DNA of 64,000 nt from Streptococcus oralis subsp. tigurinus (GCF_002356415.1 NZ_AP018338.1:1054001-1118000); one strand, 5' to 3'; counted from the first letter of the stretch, positions 51,969 to 62,562 are shown. Numbers and translations are program-made. Notes: generated from the sequence alone by a model not told the origin.

Positions 51969-54900
51969 TTAGCGATAAATCGTTTTCATAACAATTCCCT
52001 CTAATTTTTCCTGTAAAAGGGGATCTTTTTTTACAAAATGTTGGGAGGAAACAATGGTTTTCTCTTCCTCAACATACCTGATAATTACAGGAATAGAGCC
52101 TTTATGTTGTTCTAAGATAGTTGAAATTTCTTTATCATTGTCGTGATTTTTAACTTGAATCCAGAATCGTTCAGCGACTGCTTCTTTCAAATCTTGTGCA
52201 ATCATTTGCAGACGACCATCTCGTGATTGAACTTTGCCATTGATGTAGTAGAATTTTCCTTCAGATAAGATGGAAGCGTATTTTCGATACTGATCTGAAA
52301 ATACAGTCACATCCAGTCGAGACTTACCGTCATGAACCTGTAGAAAGGCCATACTCTCGCCCTTCTTAGTTCGAATGACTTTTATTTTTTGCACTTCAAC
52401 TAGAAGAGTTACATGACTCCCCTCAGTGATTATAGAAATGGGCGTTGTCGGATAAAGAGCTTGTTTGGCAAGTGTTTGTAAAGGATGGGCACTGATACCA
52501 ACCCCAATCAATTCCTGCTCCTTGTAAAATTTCTCCGCCTCTGTAAAATCATCAGCCTCCGTCCAACTATAGTTTGTATCCGCAAAGAGTCCTCCCAACT
52601 CCTCAACAAAGACAAATAAGTTTGGCAGATTCACTAAAATTTTCTGACGATTCTTATCAAATTCATCAAAGAGACCTAGTTCAACCAAAGGTGTCAAAAG
52701 TGACAGTTTCTTGTAATTCTTGGGGAGACGTGTGACGAAATCTTCGATACTTGAGAAGGGACGATTTTCAATAATCCAATAAGAAAAATCTCTTGGCATC
52801 CCTTTAATAGCTTTCAAACCAAGATAGATTGTTTTCTGGGTAATTTTATCGTGATAAGGAATACTATTGATTGCTAAAGGAGCCACTTCAAAGCCCATCT
52901 GCAATGCATCTACAATGTAATCGCTGCTAGAATAATTCAACATAACTTGAAAGAAAATAGCAGGATAGTGCGTCTTGAAATAAGCTAGCTGGAAAGCCAG
53001 TGCTGAGTAGGCATAGGCGTGGGATCTGTTAAATCCATAGCCTGCAAACTTTTCCATCACTGCAAAAACTTGGTTGGCCTTTTCTTCTGTATACCCAAGT
53101 TTCATAGCTCCTGTTATAAAATCTTCCTTCATCAAATGCATTTCTTTAGCATTCTTCTTACCCATGGCTCGTCTGAGAATATCGGCTTTACCAAGACTGA
53201 ATCCTCCAAAGCGCTGAGCCACCTGCATGACCTGCTCTTGATAGAGCATAATACCGTAGGTTGATGACAAAATGTCCTCCAAGGCAGGATCTAGTACCGT
53301 CACCTTTTCTTTACCATGCTTACGAGCCACAAAATTATCAATATAATCGCTTGCCCCTGGTCTGTTGAGCGATGTCGTTGCTACCACTTCTTCGAAGACT
53401 TGCGGCTTGACTCGTTTTAAGAGTCGAATGGCACCAGATTGTTCAAATTGGAAAATACCTTTCGTATTTCCAGCTGCAAAGAGAGCCAAGGTTTCTTTGT
53501 CTTCCAAATCAATCTCTTCGATTTTTAGATGTACGCCCTCTGATTCTGCAAGTAATTCTTGCATTTTTTGTACGAAAGTCAGGTTACGTAATCCTAGGAA
53601 ATCCATTTTTAGAAGTCCATTGGCTTCAACACCATGAGCATCATACTGGGTGATGAGCATATCCTCACCATATTTTAGAGGAATATAGTCCGTCAAGTCT
53701 TGGTCACTCATAACGACTCCTGCCGCATGGATAGATGTCTGACGAGGATAACCTTCAATCTTACGAGCAATCTCAAAAGCTTTTTGGTATTCAATCTTGC
53801 TATTGATTATCTGCCTAAATTGCAAATTCTTTTCATAGGCCGTCGTTAGCGTATCTCGGAAACTGATTTTTTTAGTAATGTTTGTTAATTCGTACTCTGG
53901 AACACCATAGCGTTTGAAAACATCACGAATTGCTTGTTTGGCTCCAAAAGTCGAATAGGTAACAATCTGTGCCACGTGTTGACTACCATACCGATCACGA
54001 ACATAGCGAATGAACTCTGGTCTATAGAGGTCAGGGATGTCGATATCGATATCAGGCATGGTGTAACGCTCACGATTTAAAAAGCGCTCGAAAATCAAGT
54101 TCTTTTCAACCGGGTCGATTCCTGTAATATCCAGTGAGTAAGCCACCAGGCTACCAACCGCAGAACCACGCCCCATTCCCATATAGTAGCCTTGAGAACG
54201 TCCAAAACGGAGCAAATCCCAAACTACAAGGAAATAGTCGTCAAAGCCCATATCATGAATCACAGCCAATTCCTCATTCAGTCGCTCATGATAAATAGCT
54301 GAGGTTACCCCCTTATCACTCAAACCTTGCTCAGCTCTCTCTCTAAGTTCTTCGACCGCTGGTCTTTCAGGATTAAAGCGAGGGAGTTTTAAACTTGGGT
54401 CGATTTGATAGCTTACGTTCTCTATCAGACCTTGGAGATTAGCAAGCGCCTGAGGGAAGCGATTTTTAAACCGTGCTTCCAAGTCTGAGGCTGGTAAAAA
54501 GATTCCTTGTTGTGAATGCAGATCCACTTCTCTCAGACTGACATTATCCTTGATTGCTGACAAGATTTGTAAAACTTGGATATCTTCTTTTTCAAAAGAG
54601 TTGACTTGATAGAGTGGAAGAATGGATCTAGTAAAGACTTCTTGAGGAGTATCTGGACTGACACCGATAAAATAATCATGCCCCAAATCTAACTGTTCGA
54701 TTCCCTCAAAATAGGGAACAATAATAGCAATATCTTCGAGGTGGGAGGTAAAGTCAGACCAATTTTTCCGTCCAGTCATTTTTAAAGTGGATAACTTCAT
54801 CAACTCTTGGTAGCCTTTAGTGGATAGGGCTAGAAAACGAAGAGAGAGATTCTCCTCATCTTTGACCAAAGTCATTTCTAGACCGACTAAAGGTTGAATG

Positions 54901-55070
54901 CCATACTTACGAGTCACTTCTAGAAAATGATAGGCTCCATAGAGATTGTCCACATCCATGATAGCAAGGTGAGAATAGCCATATTCTTTAGCCGTTTGTA
55001 CGTATTTCTCAATCGAAACCACACTTTCCATAAAACTATAAACGGTCTTGGTGTCAAGCTGTGCAATCAT
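51969..55070 (-). CDS. dnaE: DNA polymerase III alpha subunit, DnaE type
   Basis: A 1033-residue DnaE that extends primers on the lagging strand alongside PolC. N-terminal PHP domain (1-200), where the usual Asp-His pair reads MDVDN, so it is probably not metal-active. Catalytic motif PDIDIDIP at residues 339-346; tandem HhH near 780-830; OB fold from about 920 (HVTLLVEVQKIKVIRTKKG, GRLQMIAQDL). It precedes pfkA by 80 bases and has no separate proofreading domain. Confidence 0.96.
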   Translation of the reverse strand: MIAQLDTKTVYSFMESVVSIEKYVQTAKEYGYSHLAIMDVDNLYGAYHFLEVTRKYGIQPLVGLEMTLVKDEENLSLRFLALSTKGYQELMKLSTLKMTGRKNWSDFTSHLEDIAIIVPYFEGIEQLDLGHDYFIGVSPDTPQEVFTRSILPLYQVNSFEKEDIQVLQILSAIKDNVSLREVDLHSQQGIFLPASDLEARFKNRFPQALANLQGLIENVSYQIDPSLKLPRFNPERPAVEELRERAEQGLSDKGVTSAIYHERLNEELAVIHDMGFDDYFLVVWDLLRFGRSQGYYMGMGRGSAVGSLVAYSLDITGIDPVEKNLIFERFLNRERYTMPDIDIDIPDLYRPEFIRYVRDRYGSQHVAQIVTYSTFGAKQAIRDVFKRYGVPEYELTNITKKISFRDTLTTAYEKNLQFRQIINSKIEYQKAFEIARKIEGYPRQTSIHAAGVVMSDQDLTDYIPLKYGEDMLITQYDAHGVEANGLLKMDFLGLRNLTFVQKMQELLAESEGVHLKIEEIDLEDKETLALFAAGNTKGIFQFEQSGAIRLLKRVKPQVFEEVVATTSLNRPGASDYIDNFVARKHGKEKVTVLDPALEDILSSTYGIMLYQEQVMQVAQRFGGFSLGKADILRRAMGKKNAKEMHLMKEDFITGAMKLGYTEEKANQVFAVMEKFAGYGFNRSHAYAYSALAFQLAYFKTHYPAIFFQVMLNYSSSDYIVDALQMGFEVAPLAINSIPYHDKITQKTIYLGLKAIKGMPRDFSYWIIENRPFSSIEDFVTRLPKNYKKLSLLTPLVELGLFDEFDKNRQKILVNLPNLFVFVEELGGLFADTNYSWTEADDFTEAEKFYKEQELIGVGISAHPLQTLAKQALYPTTPISIITEGSHVTLLVEVQKIKVIRTKKGESMAFLQVHDGKSRLDVTVFSDQYRKYASILSEGKFYYINGKVQSRDGRLQMIAQDLKEAVAERFWIQVKNHDNDKEISTILEQHKGSIPVIIRYVEEEKTIVSSQHFVKKDPLLQEKLEGIVMKTIYR

Positions 55071-55101
55071 TTCTTCTCCTCCTTGCTTTCGTTTTACTAC
55101 T

Positions 55102-55110
55102 ATTATACCA
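55102..55110 (-). promoter_or_regulatory. Extended -10 promoter of dnaE
   Basis: TGGTATAAT on the minus strand (TATAAT at 55107-55102), 32 bases before the dnaE ATG. The rest of this gap (55111-55400) is AT-rich with only short weak hairpins and no gene. Confidence 0.55.
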
Positions 55111-55417
55111 TTTTAAGTTGGATATTGAAGCAACTCGGATGCTTTCTTTTCAACATCAGCATTTACAACCTCTCCGTCTTTCTTCCCTTTAATTTTTAAT
55201 ATTATAAGATGGATTTGAATGTCATTTTAGACATTTTTATACTAAGTAAAGTATAATAAAGCCGGACTCTATATGCAATTTCACATATAAAAAATTCTAA
55301 GAAAGAGCTTTTTATTATAGTATTTATTCATCATTTTATAATAACTTACTAAATAGGTATTCCGCTTCACGAAATTTCTTGCATTAAAGTTTATTTATTC
55401 CATTTTTCCTTATTTTT

Positions 55418-55426
55418 TGATATAAT
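55418..55426 (+). promoter_or_regulatory. Extended -10 promoter of pepX
   Basis: TGATATAAT (TATAAT at 55421-55426), about 30 bases before the pepX ATG. The -35 is weak. Confidence 0.55.
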
Positions 55427-55456
55427 AAATTCAGTCTGTTTTCAAAGGAGAGAACC

Positions 55457-57730
55457 ATGCGTTTTAATCAATTTAGCTATCTTCCGACCTCTAGTTCTCA
55501 ACAATTAGATGAATTAGCAAGTCTTGGTCTGGAATTGTCCCCTCAACTGCCCTTAAAAAAGCAATTTGAAGACTTCATCCGTTGGAGTTTTTTCACTTAT
55601 TCTAACACGGATTATGCCTTATCCACTTTGGCTGCGGATAACGAAACAGATCTATTAACTTTTTTCCAGTCAGAGCGTGATTTAACTACTGATATTTTCT
55701 ATACTGTAGTTTTTCAACTTTTAGGCTTCAGCTATCTTGTTGACTTTGAGGATGCCGAACAGTTCCATAAAGAAACTGGTTTTCCTATTGTTTATGGGGA
55801 TCTCATTGAAAATCTTTATCAATTGCTCAATACGAGAACGAAAAAAGGAAACACGCTCATCGATCAGCTTGTTAGTGATGGACTCATTTCAGAAGATAAT
55901 CACTACCACTACTTTAACCGTAAGAGCTTGGCAACCTTCTCTACTCATGATGTCATTCGTGAAGTCGTGTATGTCGAGAGTCGTGTGGATACTGATAAAG
56001 ATGGGCTCCCTGACTTAGTCAAAGTCAGCGTTATTCGCCCACGTTACGATGGTCAAGTACCTACTCTTATGACTGCCAGCCCTTATCACCAAGGGACCAA
56101 CGACAAAGCTAGTGACAAGGCTCTCTACAAAATGGAGGGAGAGCTTGAGGTCAAACCTGCCCACACCATTGAGCTCGAGGAGCCCAAGCTAAATGTAGTC
56201 GAACCCCATGGTCAAGCAGAAGTCGTCTCAGAAGCTGAAGAAAAGCTATCTCATATCAATAGCTCATATACTCTAAATGACTACTTCCTCCCACGTGGAT
56301 TTGCCAATCTCTATGTATCGGGTCTTGGAACTAAAGATTCTCAAGGACTCATGACCAATGGTGACTACCAGCAGATTGAAGCTTATAAAAATGTCATTGA
56401 TTGGCTCAATGGTCGTTGTCGTGCCTTTACTGACCACACGCGCAAACGTCAAGTCAAGGCTGACTGGTCAAACGGCAAAGTCGCAACAACAGGAATTTCC
56501 TATCTAGGTACCATGTCCAATGGTCTCGCGACAACTGGTGCTGATGGTTTAGAAGTGATTATCGCTGAAGCAGGTATTTCCTCTTGGTATAACTACTATC
56601 GTGAAAATGGTCTGGTGACTAGCCCAGGTGGTTATCCAGGTGAGGATTTTGACTCACTTGCTGAATTGACCTACTCCCGTAATCTCCTAGCTGGTGATTA
56701 TATTCGTGGTAATGGAGCTCATCAGGCAGACTTAGAGAAGGTAAAAGAGAAACTCGATCGCAAGACTGGTGACTACAATCAGTTTTGGCATGACCGCAAC
56801 TATCTGCTCAATGCTCATAAGGTTCAAGCTGAGGTCGTCTTTACACATGGTTCTCAAGATTGGAACGTCAAACCTCTTCATGTTTACCAGATGTTTCATG
56901 CTCTTCCAACTCATATCAATAAGCACCTCTTTTTCCATCATGGTGCCCATGTCTATATGAACAATTGGCAGTCAATTGACTTCCGCGAATCCATGAATGC
57001 CTTGTTAAGTAAGAAATTGTTAGGACTTGACTCATGCTATCAACTCCCTGCTGTCATCTGGCAGGACAATACTGCACCGCAAACATGGCAGAGCCTTGAC
57101 GACTTTGGCAAACAGAATAAACTGCATACTTTCCCACTTGGAACTGAAGAAAAAGTAATTCAAAACCAGTATGATCAAACAAATTTTGAGCGGTATGGCA
57201 AGACTTACCAAACCTTCAACACAGAACTTTACCAAGGAAAAGCCAATCAAATCACCATTGACCTTCCAGTAAGTCAAGACATTCACTTAAATGGGCGAGT
57301 GGAGCTGAAACTTCGTGTCAAATCAAGTACAAACAAGGGCTTATTATCTGCTCAACTCCTCCAACTAGGACAACAGAAGTACCTTCAACCCTATCCAGCA
57401 GTTCAATCAGTCCGAACAATTGATAATGGTCGTTACCACATGTTAGAAAATCTCTGTGAACTGCCATTCAATCCAAGTGCTCAACGTGTCATCACTAAAG
57501 GCTACCTCAATCTTCAAAACCGAGATGATCTCTTGACAATCGAAGAAATCCAACCAAATGAATGGATGGACTTCAAGCTAGAGCTTCAACCAACTATTTA
57601 CAAACTTAAGGAAGGAGACATTCTCCGCTTAGTGCTCTACACAACAGACTTTGAGATTACAATTCGAGATAATACAGACTATCACTTGACTGTTGATTTA
57701 GCACAATCTACTATCACTATTCCCTCATAA
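55457..57730 (+). CDS. pepX: Xaa-Pro dipeptidyl-peptidase
   Basis: A 757-residue serine peptidase that releases X-Pro dipeptides from peptide N-termini. The nucleophile is in [12 protein letters not shown] near residue 350; the Asp in [12 protein letters not shown] and the His in [11 protein letters not shown] complete the triad. It has a helical N-terminal domain and a C-terminal jellyroll. AAAGGAG precedes the ATG. No signal peptide, so it acts in the cytosol on imported peptides. Confidence 0.96.
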   Translation: MRFNQFSYLPTSSSQQLDELASLGLELSPQLPLKKQFEDFIRWSFFTYSNTDYALSTLAADNETDLLTFFQSERDLTTDIFYTVVFQLLGFSYLVDFEDAEQFHKETGFPIVYGDLIENLYQLLNTRTKKGNTLIDQLVSDGLISEDNHYHYFNRKSLATFSTHDVIREVVYVESRVDTDKDGLPDLVKVSVIRPRYDGQVPTLMTASPYHQGTNDKASDKALYKMEGELEVKPAHTIELEEPKLNVVEPHGQAEVVSEAEEKLSHINSSYTLNDYFLPRGFANLYVSGLGTKDSQGLMTNGDYQQIEAYKNVIDWLNGRCRAFTDHTRKRQVKADWSNGKVATTGISYLGTMSNGLATTGADGLEVIIAEAGISSWYNYYRENGLVTSPGGYPGEDFDSLAELTYSRNLLAGDYIRGNGAHQADLEKVKEKLDRKTGDYNQFWHDRNYLLNAHKVQAEVVFTHGSQDWNVKPLHVYQMFHALPTHINKHLFFHHGAHVYMNNWQSIDFRESMNALLSKKLLGLDSCYQLPAVIWQDNTAPQTWQSLDDFGKQNKLHTFPLGTEEKVIQNQYDQTNFERYGKTYQTFNTELYQGKANQITIDLPVSQDIHLNGRVELKLRVKSSTNKGLLSAQLLQLGQQKYLQPYPAVQSVRTIDNGRYHMLENLCELPFNPSAQRVITKGYLNLQNRDDLLTIEEIQPNEWMDFKLELQPTIYKLKEGDILRLVLYTTDFEITIRDNTDYHLTVDLAQSTITIPS

Positions 57731-57748
57731 AAGGAGCTATTAACACTT

Positions 57749-58219
57749 ATGAACAAATCTGAACACAGACACCAACTTATTCGTGCCCTCGTTTCAAAAA
57801 ATAAAATCCATACCCAAGCGGAATTGCAAGCCTTGTTAGCCGAAAACGATATCCAAGTTACACAGGCTACCTTATCACGCGATATCAAAACCATGAACCT
57901 TTCAAAAGTACGAGAAGAAGATCATTCTTACTACGTGTTAAATACAGGCTCTATCTCCAAGTGGGAAAAACGTCTTGAAAATTATATGGAAGATGCTCTT
58001 GTTATGTTGCGTCCTGTCCAACACCAAGTTATTTTGAAAACCTTACCCGGTTTAGCTCAATCATTTGGATCTGTAATTGATTCCTTGGACTTTCCAGATG
58101 TCATTGCAACGCTTTGTGGAGATGATGTCTGCATGATTATCTGTGAGGATGCTACAAAAGCGCAAGCTTGTTTTGAAAGTCTTAAAAAATATGCACCACC
58201 ATTTTTCTTTGGTGAATAA
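57749..58219 (+). CDS. argR: ArgR/AhrC family arginine regulator
   Basis: A 156-residue regulator with an N-terminal winged helix (HTQAELQALLAENDIQVTQATLSRDIK) and a C-terminal hexamerisation/arginine-binding domain (LPGLAQSFGSVIDSL, TLCGDDVCMII). Follows pepX by 18 bases and may be co-transcribed. Streptococci have several ArgR paralogues; which one this is cannot be told. No arginine genes are in the window. Confidence 0.92.
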   Translation: MNKSEHRHQLIRALVSKNKIHTQAELQALLAENDIQVTQATLSRDIKTMNLSKVREEDHSYYVLNTGSISKWEKRLENYMEDALVMLRPVQHQVILKTLPGLAQSFGSVIDSLDFPDVIATLCGDDVCMIICEDATKAQACFESLKKYAPPFFFGE

Positions 58220-58225
58220 CACAAA

Positions 58226-58256
58226 TCCCGTGATCAAAAAATCACGGGAATTTTTT
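58226..58256. terminator. argR terminator, overlapping the end of the small gene on the other strand
   Basis: TCCCGTGAT-CAAAAA-ATCACGGGA followed by TTTTTT; flanking A runs allow action on the minus strand as well. Confidence 0.9.
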
Positions 58257-58419
58257 ATTTCTTGGACTGTGTTTCTTCTTTCTTTGTACGTGCTAATCGA
58301 AGGGCACGTTTAGGGTTGAGACGATTAAACAATTCTTCTAGTTTCTTTTCATTCCATACATCTGCTGCAGAAACAAAATTTCCATCTGCATCTCGGAATG
58401 ATATCGGTTTATCTCCCAT
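58255..58419 (-). CDS. Small hypothetical protein, 54 residues
   Basis: A complete frame starts MGDKPISFRDADGNFVSAAD with AGGAG six bases before the ATG, nine bases after obgE ends, and finishes in a lysine-rich tail. It is highly charged, with no membrane segment. Similar short proteins follow obgE in other streptococci as far as I recall, so it is probably real; function unknown. Confidence 0.7.
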   Translation of the reverse strand: MGDKPISFRDADGNFVSAADVWNEKKLEELFNRLNPKRALRLARTKKEETQSKK

Positions 58420-58428
58420 ATCAATCTC

Positions 58429-59739
58429 CTAGTCTACAAATTCAAACTCAAATTTACCGATGCGAACCAAATCACCATCTTTGGCTCCACGCGCACGAAG
58501 GGCTTCATCAACCCCCATACCACGAAGCTGGCGGGCAAATTTCATAACTGATTCGTCACGGTCAAAGTTGGTCATGTTAAAGAGTTTCATGAGTTTTTCA
58601 CCAGAAAGTACCCATGTCGCATCATCATCACGACTAATCTCAAAGGCTTTTTCTTCCTCGTGAAAACCGTAGTACGCCTCTTCTTCCATATCAGACTCAT
58701 CATAGATTGGAAATTCTGGAGTCTTGTCTAACAATTCAGCTGTCGCATCCAAAAGAGTTGACAAACCTTGCTTGGTCAATCCAGAAATAGGGAAGATGGC
58801 TGGAAGTTCCTCAAACTCGTCGTAGTTTGCTGCTAACTTTTCCTTGAAAGTTTTAAGATTTTCCTGACTTTCAGGCATATCCATCTTATTGGCTACGATG
58901 ATCTGCGGACGTTCCATGAGACGAAGGTTGTAGGATTCCAATTCTTTATTGATAGCAAGGTAATCCTCGTAAGGATCACGTCCTTCGCTAGCTGACATAT
59001 CGATGACATGGAGGATAACTCGTGTACGTTCGATATGACGGAGAAACTGGGTTCCAAGACCAACACCTTGACTAGCCCCTTCAATCAAACCTGGAAGGTC
59101 AGCTACTGCAAAAGATTCACCTGACTGTGTACGAACCATACCCAAATTAGGGACAATCGTCGTAAAGTGGTAAGCACCGATTTTGGGTTTAGCTGAAGTA
59201 ATGACACTGAGCAAAGTTGACTTGCCGACAGATGGGAAACCGACTAGACCAACATCTGCTAAGATTTTCAATTCCAGTTGCAACTCACGTTCTTGACCTG
59301 GCTCTCCATTCTCAGAGATTTCAGGCGCAGGATTTTTTGGTGTTGCAAAACGGATATTCCCACGACCACCTCGACCGCCATGAGCCACGATAAATTCTTG
59401 ACCATGTGCAATCAAGTCTGTAATGACTTTACCTGTTTCTGCGTCACGTACAGTAGTTCCCTGTGGCACACGAACACGAAGGTCTTCTGCACCACGTCCA
59501 TGCATTCCTTTGGTCATCCCTTTTTCACCGGAATCAGCCTTAAAATGACGGTTATAGCGGAAATCCATCAAGGTACGTAAGCCTTCGTCTACCACGAAAA
59601 CAACGTTACCTCCACGTCCACCATCACCACCCCACGGACCGCCATTAGGGACATATTTTTCACGACGAAAGGCAACCATGCCATCGCCACCATTACCAGC
59701 CTTGACCTTGATCTTGGCTGTATCTAAAAACATACTCAT
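58429..59739 (-). CDS. obgE: GTPase ObgE/CgtA
   Basis: A 436-residue GTPase of late 50S ribosome assembly and growth control. Glycine-rich Obg fold (1-158; [12 protein letters not shown]), G-domain with GFPSVGKST near residue 165, DLPGLIEGA and ANKMDMP, then a C-terminal OCT domain ending FEFEFVD. An ATG two codons on is also possible. It precedes the 54-residue gene by nine bases. Confidence 0.97.
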   Translation of the reverse strand: MSMFLDTAKIKVKAGNGGDGMVAFRREKYVPNGGPWGGDGGRGGNVVFVVDEGLRTLMDFRYNRHFKADSGEKGMTKGMHGRGAEDLRVRVPQGTTVRDAETGKVITDLIAHGQEFIVAHGGRGGRGNIRFATPKNPAPEISENGEPGQERELQLELKILADVGLVGFPSVGKSTLLSVITSAKPKIGAYHFTTIVPNLGMVRTQSGESFAVADLPGLIEGASQGVGLGTQFLRHIERTRVILHVIDMSASEGRDPYEDYLAINKELESYNLRLMERPQIIVANKMDMPESQENLKTFKEKLAANYDEFEELPAIFPISGLTKQGLSTLLDATAELLDKTPEFPIYDESDMEEEAYYGFHEEEKAFEISRDDDATWVLSGEKLMKLFNMTNFDRDESVMKFARQLRGMGVDEALRARGAKDGDLVRIGKFEFEFVD

Positions 59740-59754
59740 ATTTTCTTCTCACTT

Positions 59755-59778
59755 TAAAAAGGCTGGGGAGAACCCAGT
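59755..59778 (-). terminator. Weak hairpin terminator before obgE
   Basis: CTGGG-TTCTC-CCCAG followed on the minus strand by CCTTTTT, between the DUF4044 gene and obgE. Five pairs only. Confidence 0.45.
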
Positions 59779-59810
59779 CATTAGTTATTGTTTCTATTCT
59801 CGCAGCTTGC

Positions 59811-59945
59811 TTAGAATCTGCTAAAAGCTCCAAGCGCAGTTGCAAAGATACCAGCAAGGGTTACAAACAACATGATGAGCACGACAACAAGTGTCACTTT
59901 CTCAAACAATGTTTTTTTACGTTTTCCATTATCTCCAAAAGCCAT
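59811..59945 (-). CDS. DUF4044 small membrane protein, 44 residues
   Basis: Starts MAFGDNGKRKKTLFEKV, with a single membrane helix at about 15-38 and a short tail GAFSRF. AAGGAG lies six bases before the ATG. This small-protein family occurs in streptococci and relatives; its role is unknown. It lies between the PspC-domain gene and obgE. Confidence 0.8.
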   Translation of the reverse strand: MAFGDNGKRKKTLFEKVTLVVVLIMLFVTLAGIFATALGAFSRF

Positions 59946-59975
59946 AACTTCTCCTTTTCACTTTATAATTCTAAA

Positions 59976-60152
59976 TTAATAGTCTGTTGAAACCGGTGCA
60001 ACCACCCATAAAATGATGTAAGCAAGGATTCCTGCTCCATAACAAAATGCAAGAACACCCCAAACAACACGAACAATTGTTGGGTCAATATCAAAATAAT
60101 GGGCAACTCCTGCACAAACTCCACCAATTATTTGATTTTTTCCACTTCGCAT
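59976..60152 (-). CDS. PspC-domain small membrane protein, 58-62 residues, doubtful start
   Basis: The frame reads MRSGKNQIIGGVCAGVAHYF then a hydrophobic segment (VWGVLAFCYGAGILAYIILW). This is the PspC domain, often part of envelope-stress proteins. The ATG at 60152 lies 20 bases from GAGG, while an ATA four codons earlier (60164) is eight bases from it and would give the usual family opening KKLMRS. So the start may be ATA, or the ATG is used poorly. It follows the glycosyltransferase gene by 32 bases. Confidence 0.75.
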   Translation of the reverse strand: MRSGKNQIIGGVCAGVAHYFDIDPTIVRVVWGVLAFCYGAGILAYIILWVVAPVSTDY

Positions 60153-60184
60153 TAATTTTTTTATAGTATTTTCCTCTTATTCTA

Positions 60185-61510
60185 TTATTTGAATTCATCT
60201 TTCCAATAATCTCTGATGCTGGATAATTGCTTCCGAGAAGCCCGCAAAATACGCTTAGACTCTTTTACTGGACTTGTAACAGCCTGTTGGGGTAGATATA
60301 AAATCGTTTTCAAAAAGCGCTGACTAACAGGTTTCCCATCATGTAATTCATGTTCAAAGTTATTTGAGATAATGGCATCGAGGTAAAACTCATGTACTCG
60401 TTTCCCAAAGTTCTCAGCCGAAATTTCGTACAACTTATCCGCCAACTTTTGTTCAGACATATCAGGAGTAGCAATCAAGGCTTCAAGGATAGCTCCTGCA
60501 AGCTCTCGTTCTCCATAGTAGAGGGTACCAAACATTTTATCACTGATCAGGTTATCAAGATAGGGGTTGCCATGAGCGATAACAGGCGTTCCACTGGCTA
60601 GACTTTCTAGATAGGTTAAGCCCTGAGTTTCACTCGTTGAGGCAGAGATGAAGAAATCTGCAGCCTTATAGTATAAGGCTGTCTCGCTTGGAGCAATCAT
60701 ACCTGTAAAAATCACATGTTTTTGCAGGTTTAATTTCACTGCTTGCTCTTTCAGACTGTCCAGATAAGGACCGTCTCCAGCAACGACCAGCTTCACCTTA
60801 TCTTCTTCTTTTAATACTTCAGCAAAAGCATCTAGGACTGCTTGGATATTCTTCTCATAAGAAATACGCGAAAGGCTCAGTAGCATTTTCTCGTCTTCCT
60901 GAATACCTAACTTCGAACGAAGTTCTTGCAAGTTTTCCTCTTTAATCTCAGGTCGTTCAAACTTAGCTAGCTCAATTCCGGTTGGAATGACACGTTTTTC
61001 AACCTTGACTTTGTATTTAGATAAAAGGTCCCGAACAATCTCGCTAGGACAGATTACTCCGTCTACATCACGAAGGAAACCACGTACCAGATATTTTACC
61101 ATACTTGGACGAATCAACATCCCCTTAGCAATATAATGCACATAGTCTTCGTACTGGGTATGGTAGGTATGGATAACAGGAATTCTCAATTCTCGTGCGA
61201 TCCAAATCCCTAATAATCCAAGTGAAAATTCTGTCTGGGTATGAATGATATCGAGTTGATACTGCTTGGCGATTTCAAGTGCCTTTGTAAAACCTCGATA
61301 GGCAAACCGTCGATCTTTAAATGCAAAGAAAGGGACACTTGGAATTCGAATAATTTGCCAATCCTCGTAGCGGTTCACATCTTTATCTGTTGTTGTAAAG
61401 ATAAAAACTGCATGGCCTTGCTTCTCAAGCTCTGTCTTCAAGGTTCGAATACTGGTCGCAACCCCGGAAACCTGAGGAAAATAGGTGTCTGTAAATAAAC
61501 CAATTCGCAT
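60185..61510 (-). CDS. GT4 glycosyltransferase, probable monoglucosyldiacylglycerol synthase
   Basis: A 441-residue GT-B enzyme. N-terminal acceptor domain with FTDTYFPQVSGVATSIRTL, middle HTQTEFSLG; C-terminal donor domain with EX7E motif in SETQGLTYLESLASGTPVIA. It matches the gene next to cpoA in pneumococcus, whose product makes glucosyl-diacylglycerol, the first glycolipid of the membrane and lipoteichoic acid anchor. GAGG lies six bases before the ATG. It follows cpoA by eight bases. Confidence 0.88.
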   Translation of the reverse strand: MRIGLFTDTYFPQVSGVATSIRTLKTELEKQGHAVFIFTTTDKDVNRYEDWQIIRIPSVPFFAFKDRRFAYRGFTKALEIAKQYQLDIIHTQTEFSLGLLGIWIARELRIPVIHTYHTQYEDYVHYIAKGMLIRPSMVKYLVRGFLRDVDGVICPSEIVRDLLSKYKVKVEKRVIPTGIELAKFERPEIKEENLQELRSKLGIQEDEKMLLSLSRISYEKNIQAVLDAFAEVLKEEDKVKLVVAGDGPYLDSLKEQAVKLNLQKHVIFTGMIAPSETALYYKAADFFISASTSETQGLTYLESLASGTPVIAHGNPYLDNLISDKMFGTLYYGERELAGAILEALIATPDMSEQKLADKLYEISAENFGKRVHEFYLDAIISNNFEHELHDGKPVSQRFLKTILYLPQQAVTSPVKESKRILRASRKQLSSIRDYWKDEFK

Positions 61511-61518
61511 AGATTACC

Positions 61519-62562
61519 TCACTTTTTACCTAGAGCAGCCTGTTCCCGATAAAATTTTAACCAAATTCCCAGTAAACGCTCTTCTGAATACTGCTTGGAT
61601 ATCCTTTTAGCTTTTTCTTTCAATTCTTTCAACGCTTCAGGATTTTCTTTATATTCTAGGATTGCTTCTCTCATCTCAGAGACATCACTTGTAGCACGAT
61701 AATCTCCCTCAAGAATGACCTTATACAGGTCCAAATCCCTTAACATAATAGGAGCCTCGCAACTAGCTGCCTCTAAGATGGTCATAGGGAATAGTTCATT
61801 ATAGCTAGGTAGTAAGAACAAATCAGCTAAAGCATACAGTTCCCGCATCCTCTCCGGTGACACAATACCTGGGAAAATTAGATTTTTAGGTGGATTGTCC
61901 ATAATCTTCTTATAGCGTTCATAACCATCTGTTATTCCACCAAATGAAAAACCACCAGCCCAGATAAAGGTAATTTCTGGCAATTCTTCAGCAAGACGGA
62001 TAAAATCATCTATCCCTTTTCGTTTCTGAACCTGGCCCGCACCAACCACGACAAACTGATCTTTGGCGAGATCCATTTCTTCACGAAGTTGTGCAACTTG
62101 TTCAGCTGGTAATGGATGCCATTTTTCTTTGTTTACAAAATTGGGAATATAAGTTATTTTTTCTCGTGGAATACCCGCAGCAACTAGATCCTCGATAAAC
62201 ATGGGATTAACCACCACCAAGTGTTCCATTCGGTTGTAAAAGGAAAAAACATAGCGTTTGACAATTCCTTTTAAGAAAAATGGAATTTTCAAACTCCCTT
62301 CGAGTGTCTCAGGTAAGAAATGCACATAACCAACTTTTCTCCCAGAGCGTTTCTTTTGAAATGTGGATAAATAATAAGGGAAATCAATGGTGTGAAAGTG
62401 GGTTACATCTGCCTCTACAGGAAGATTCTCCGTAACAATCAACTGATCTTTGGCATCACGATGTAGGAGACTCACCAATTCACGGTAGGCTCCTGACACT
62501 CCTTGACCAGCCACTTTTTCACTTGAACTTAGCATATTAATACGCAATTTTTTGTTTTCCAT
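61519..62562 (-). CDS. cpoA: CpoA, galactosyl-glucosyl-diacylglycerol synthase
   Basis: A 347-residue GT4 glycosyltransferase adding galactose to glucosyl-diacylglycerol; cpoA mutations in pneumococcus alter penicillin susceptibility and membrane lipids. Motifs: VAGQGVSGAYRELVSLL, YIPNFVNKEKW, LPSYNELFPMTILEAASCEAPI (EX7E). I chose ATG 62562, giving the known length; ATG 62571 falls inside the -10 box. No clear ribosome site is present. It precedes the glucosyltransferase gene by eight bases. Confidence 0.9.
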   Translation of the reverse strand: MENKKLRINMLSSSEKVAGQGVSGAYRELVSLLHRDAKDQLIVTENLPVEADVTHFHTIDFPYYLSTFQKKRSGRKVGYVHFLPETLEGSLKIPFFLKGIVKRYVFSFYNRMEHLVVVNPMFIEDLVAAGIPREKITYIPNFVNKEKWHPLPAEQVAQLREEMDLAKDQFVVVGAGQVQKRKGIDDFIRLAEELPEITFIWAGGFSFGGITDGYERYKKIMDNPPKNLIFPGIVSPERMRELYALADLFLLPSYNELFPMTILEAASCEAPIMLRDLDLYKVILEGDYRATSDVSEMREAILEYKENPEALKELKEKAKRISKQYSEERLLGIWLKFYREQAALGKK

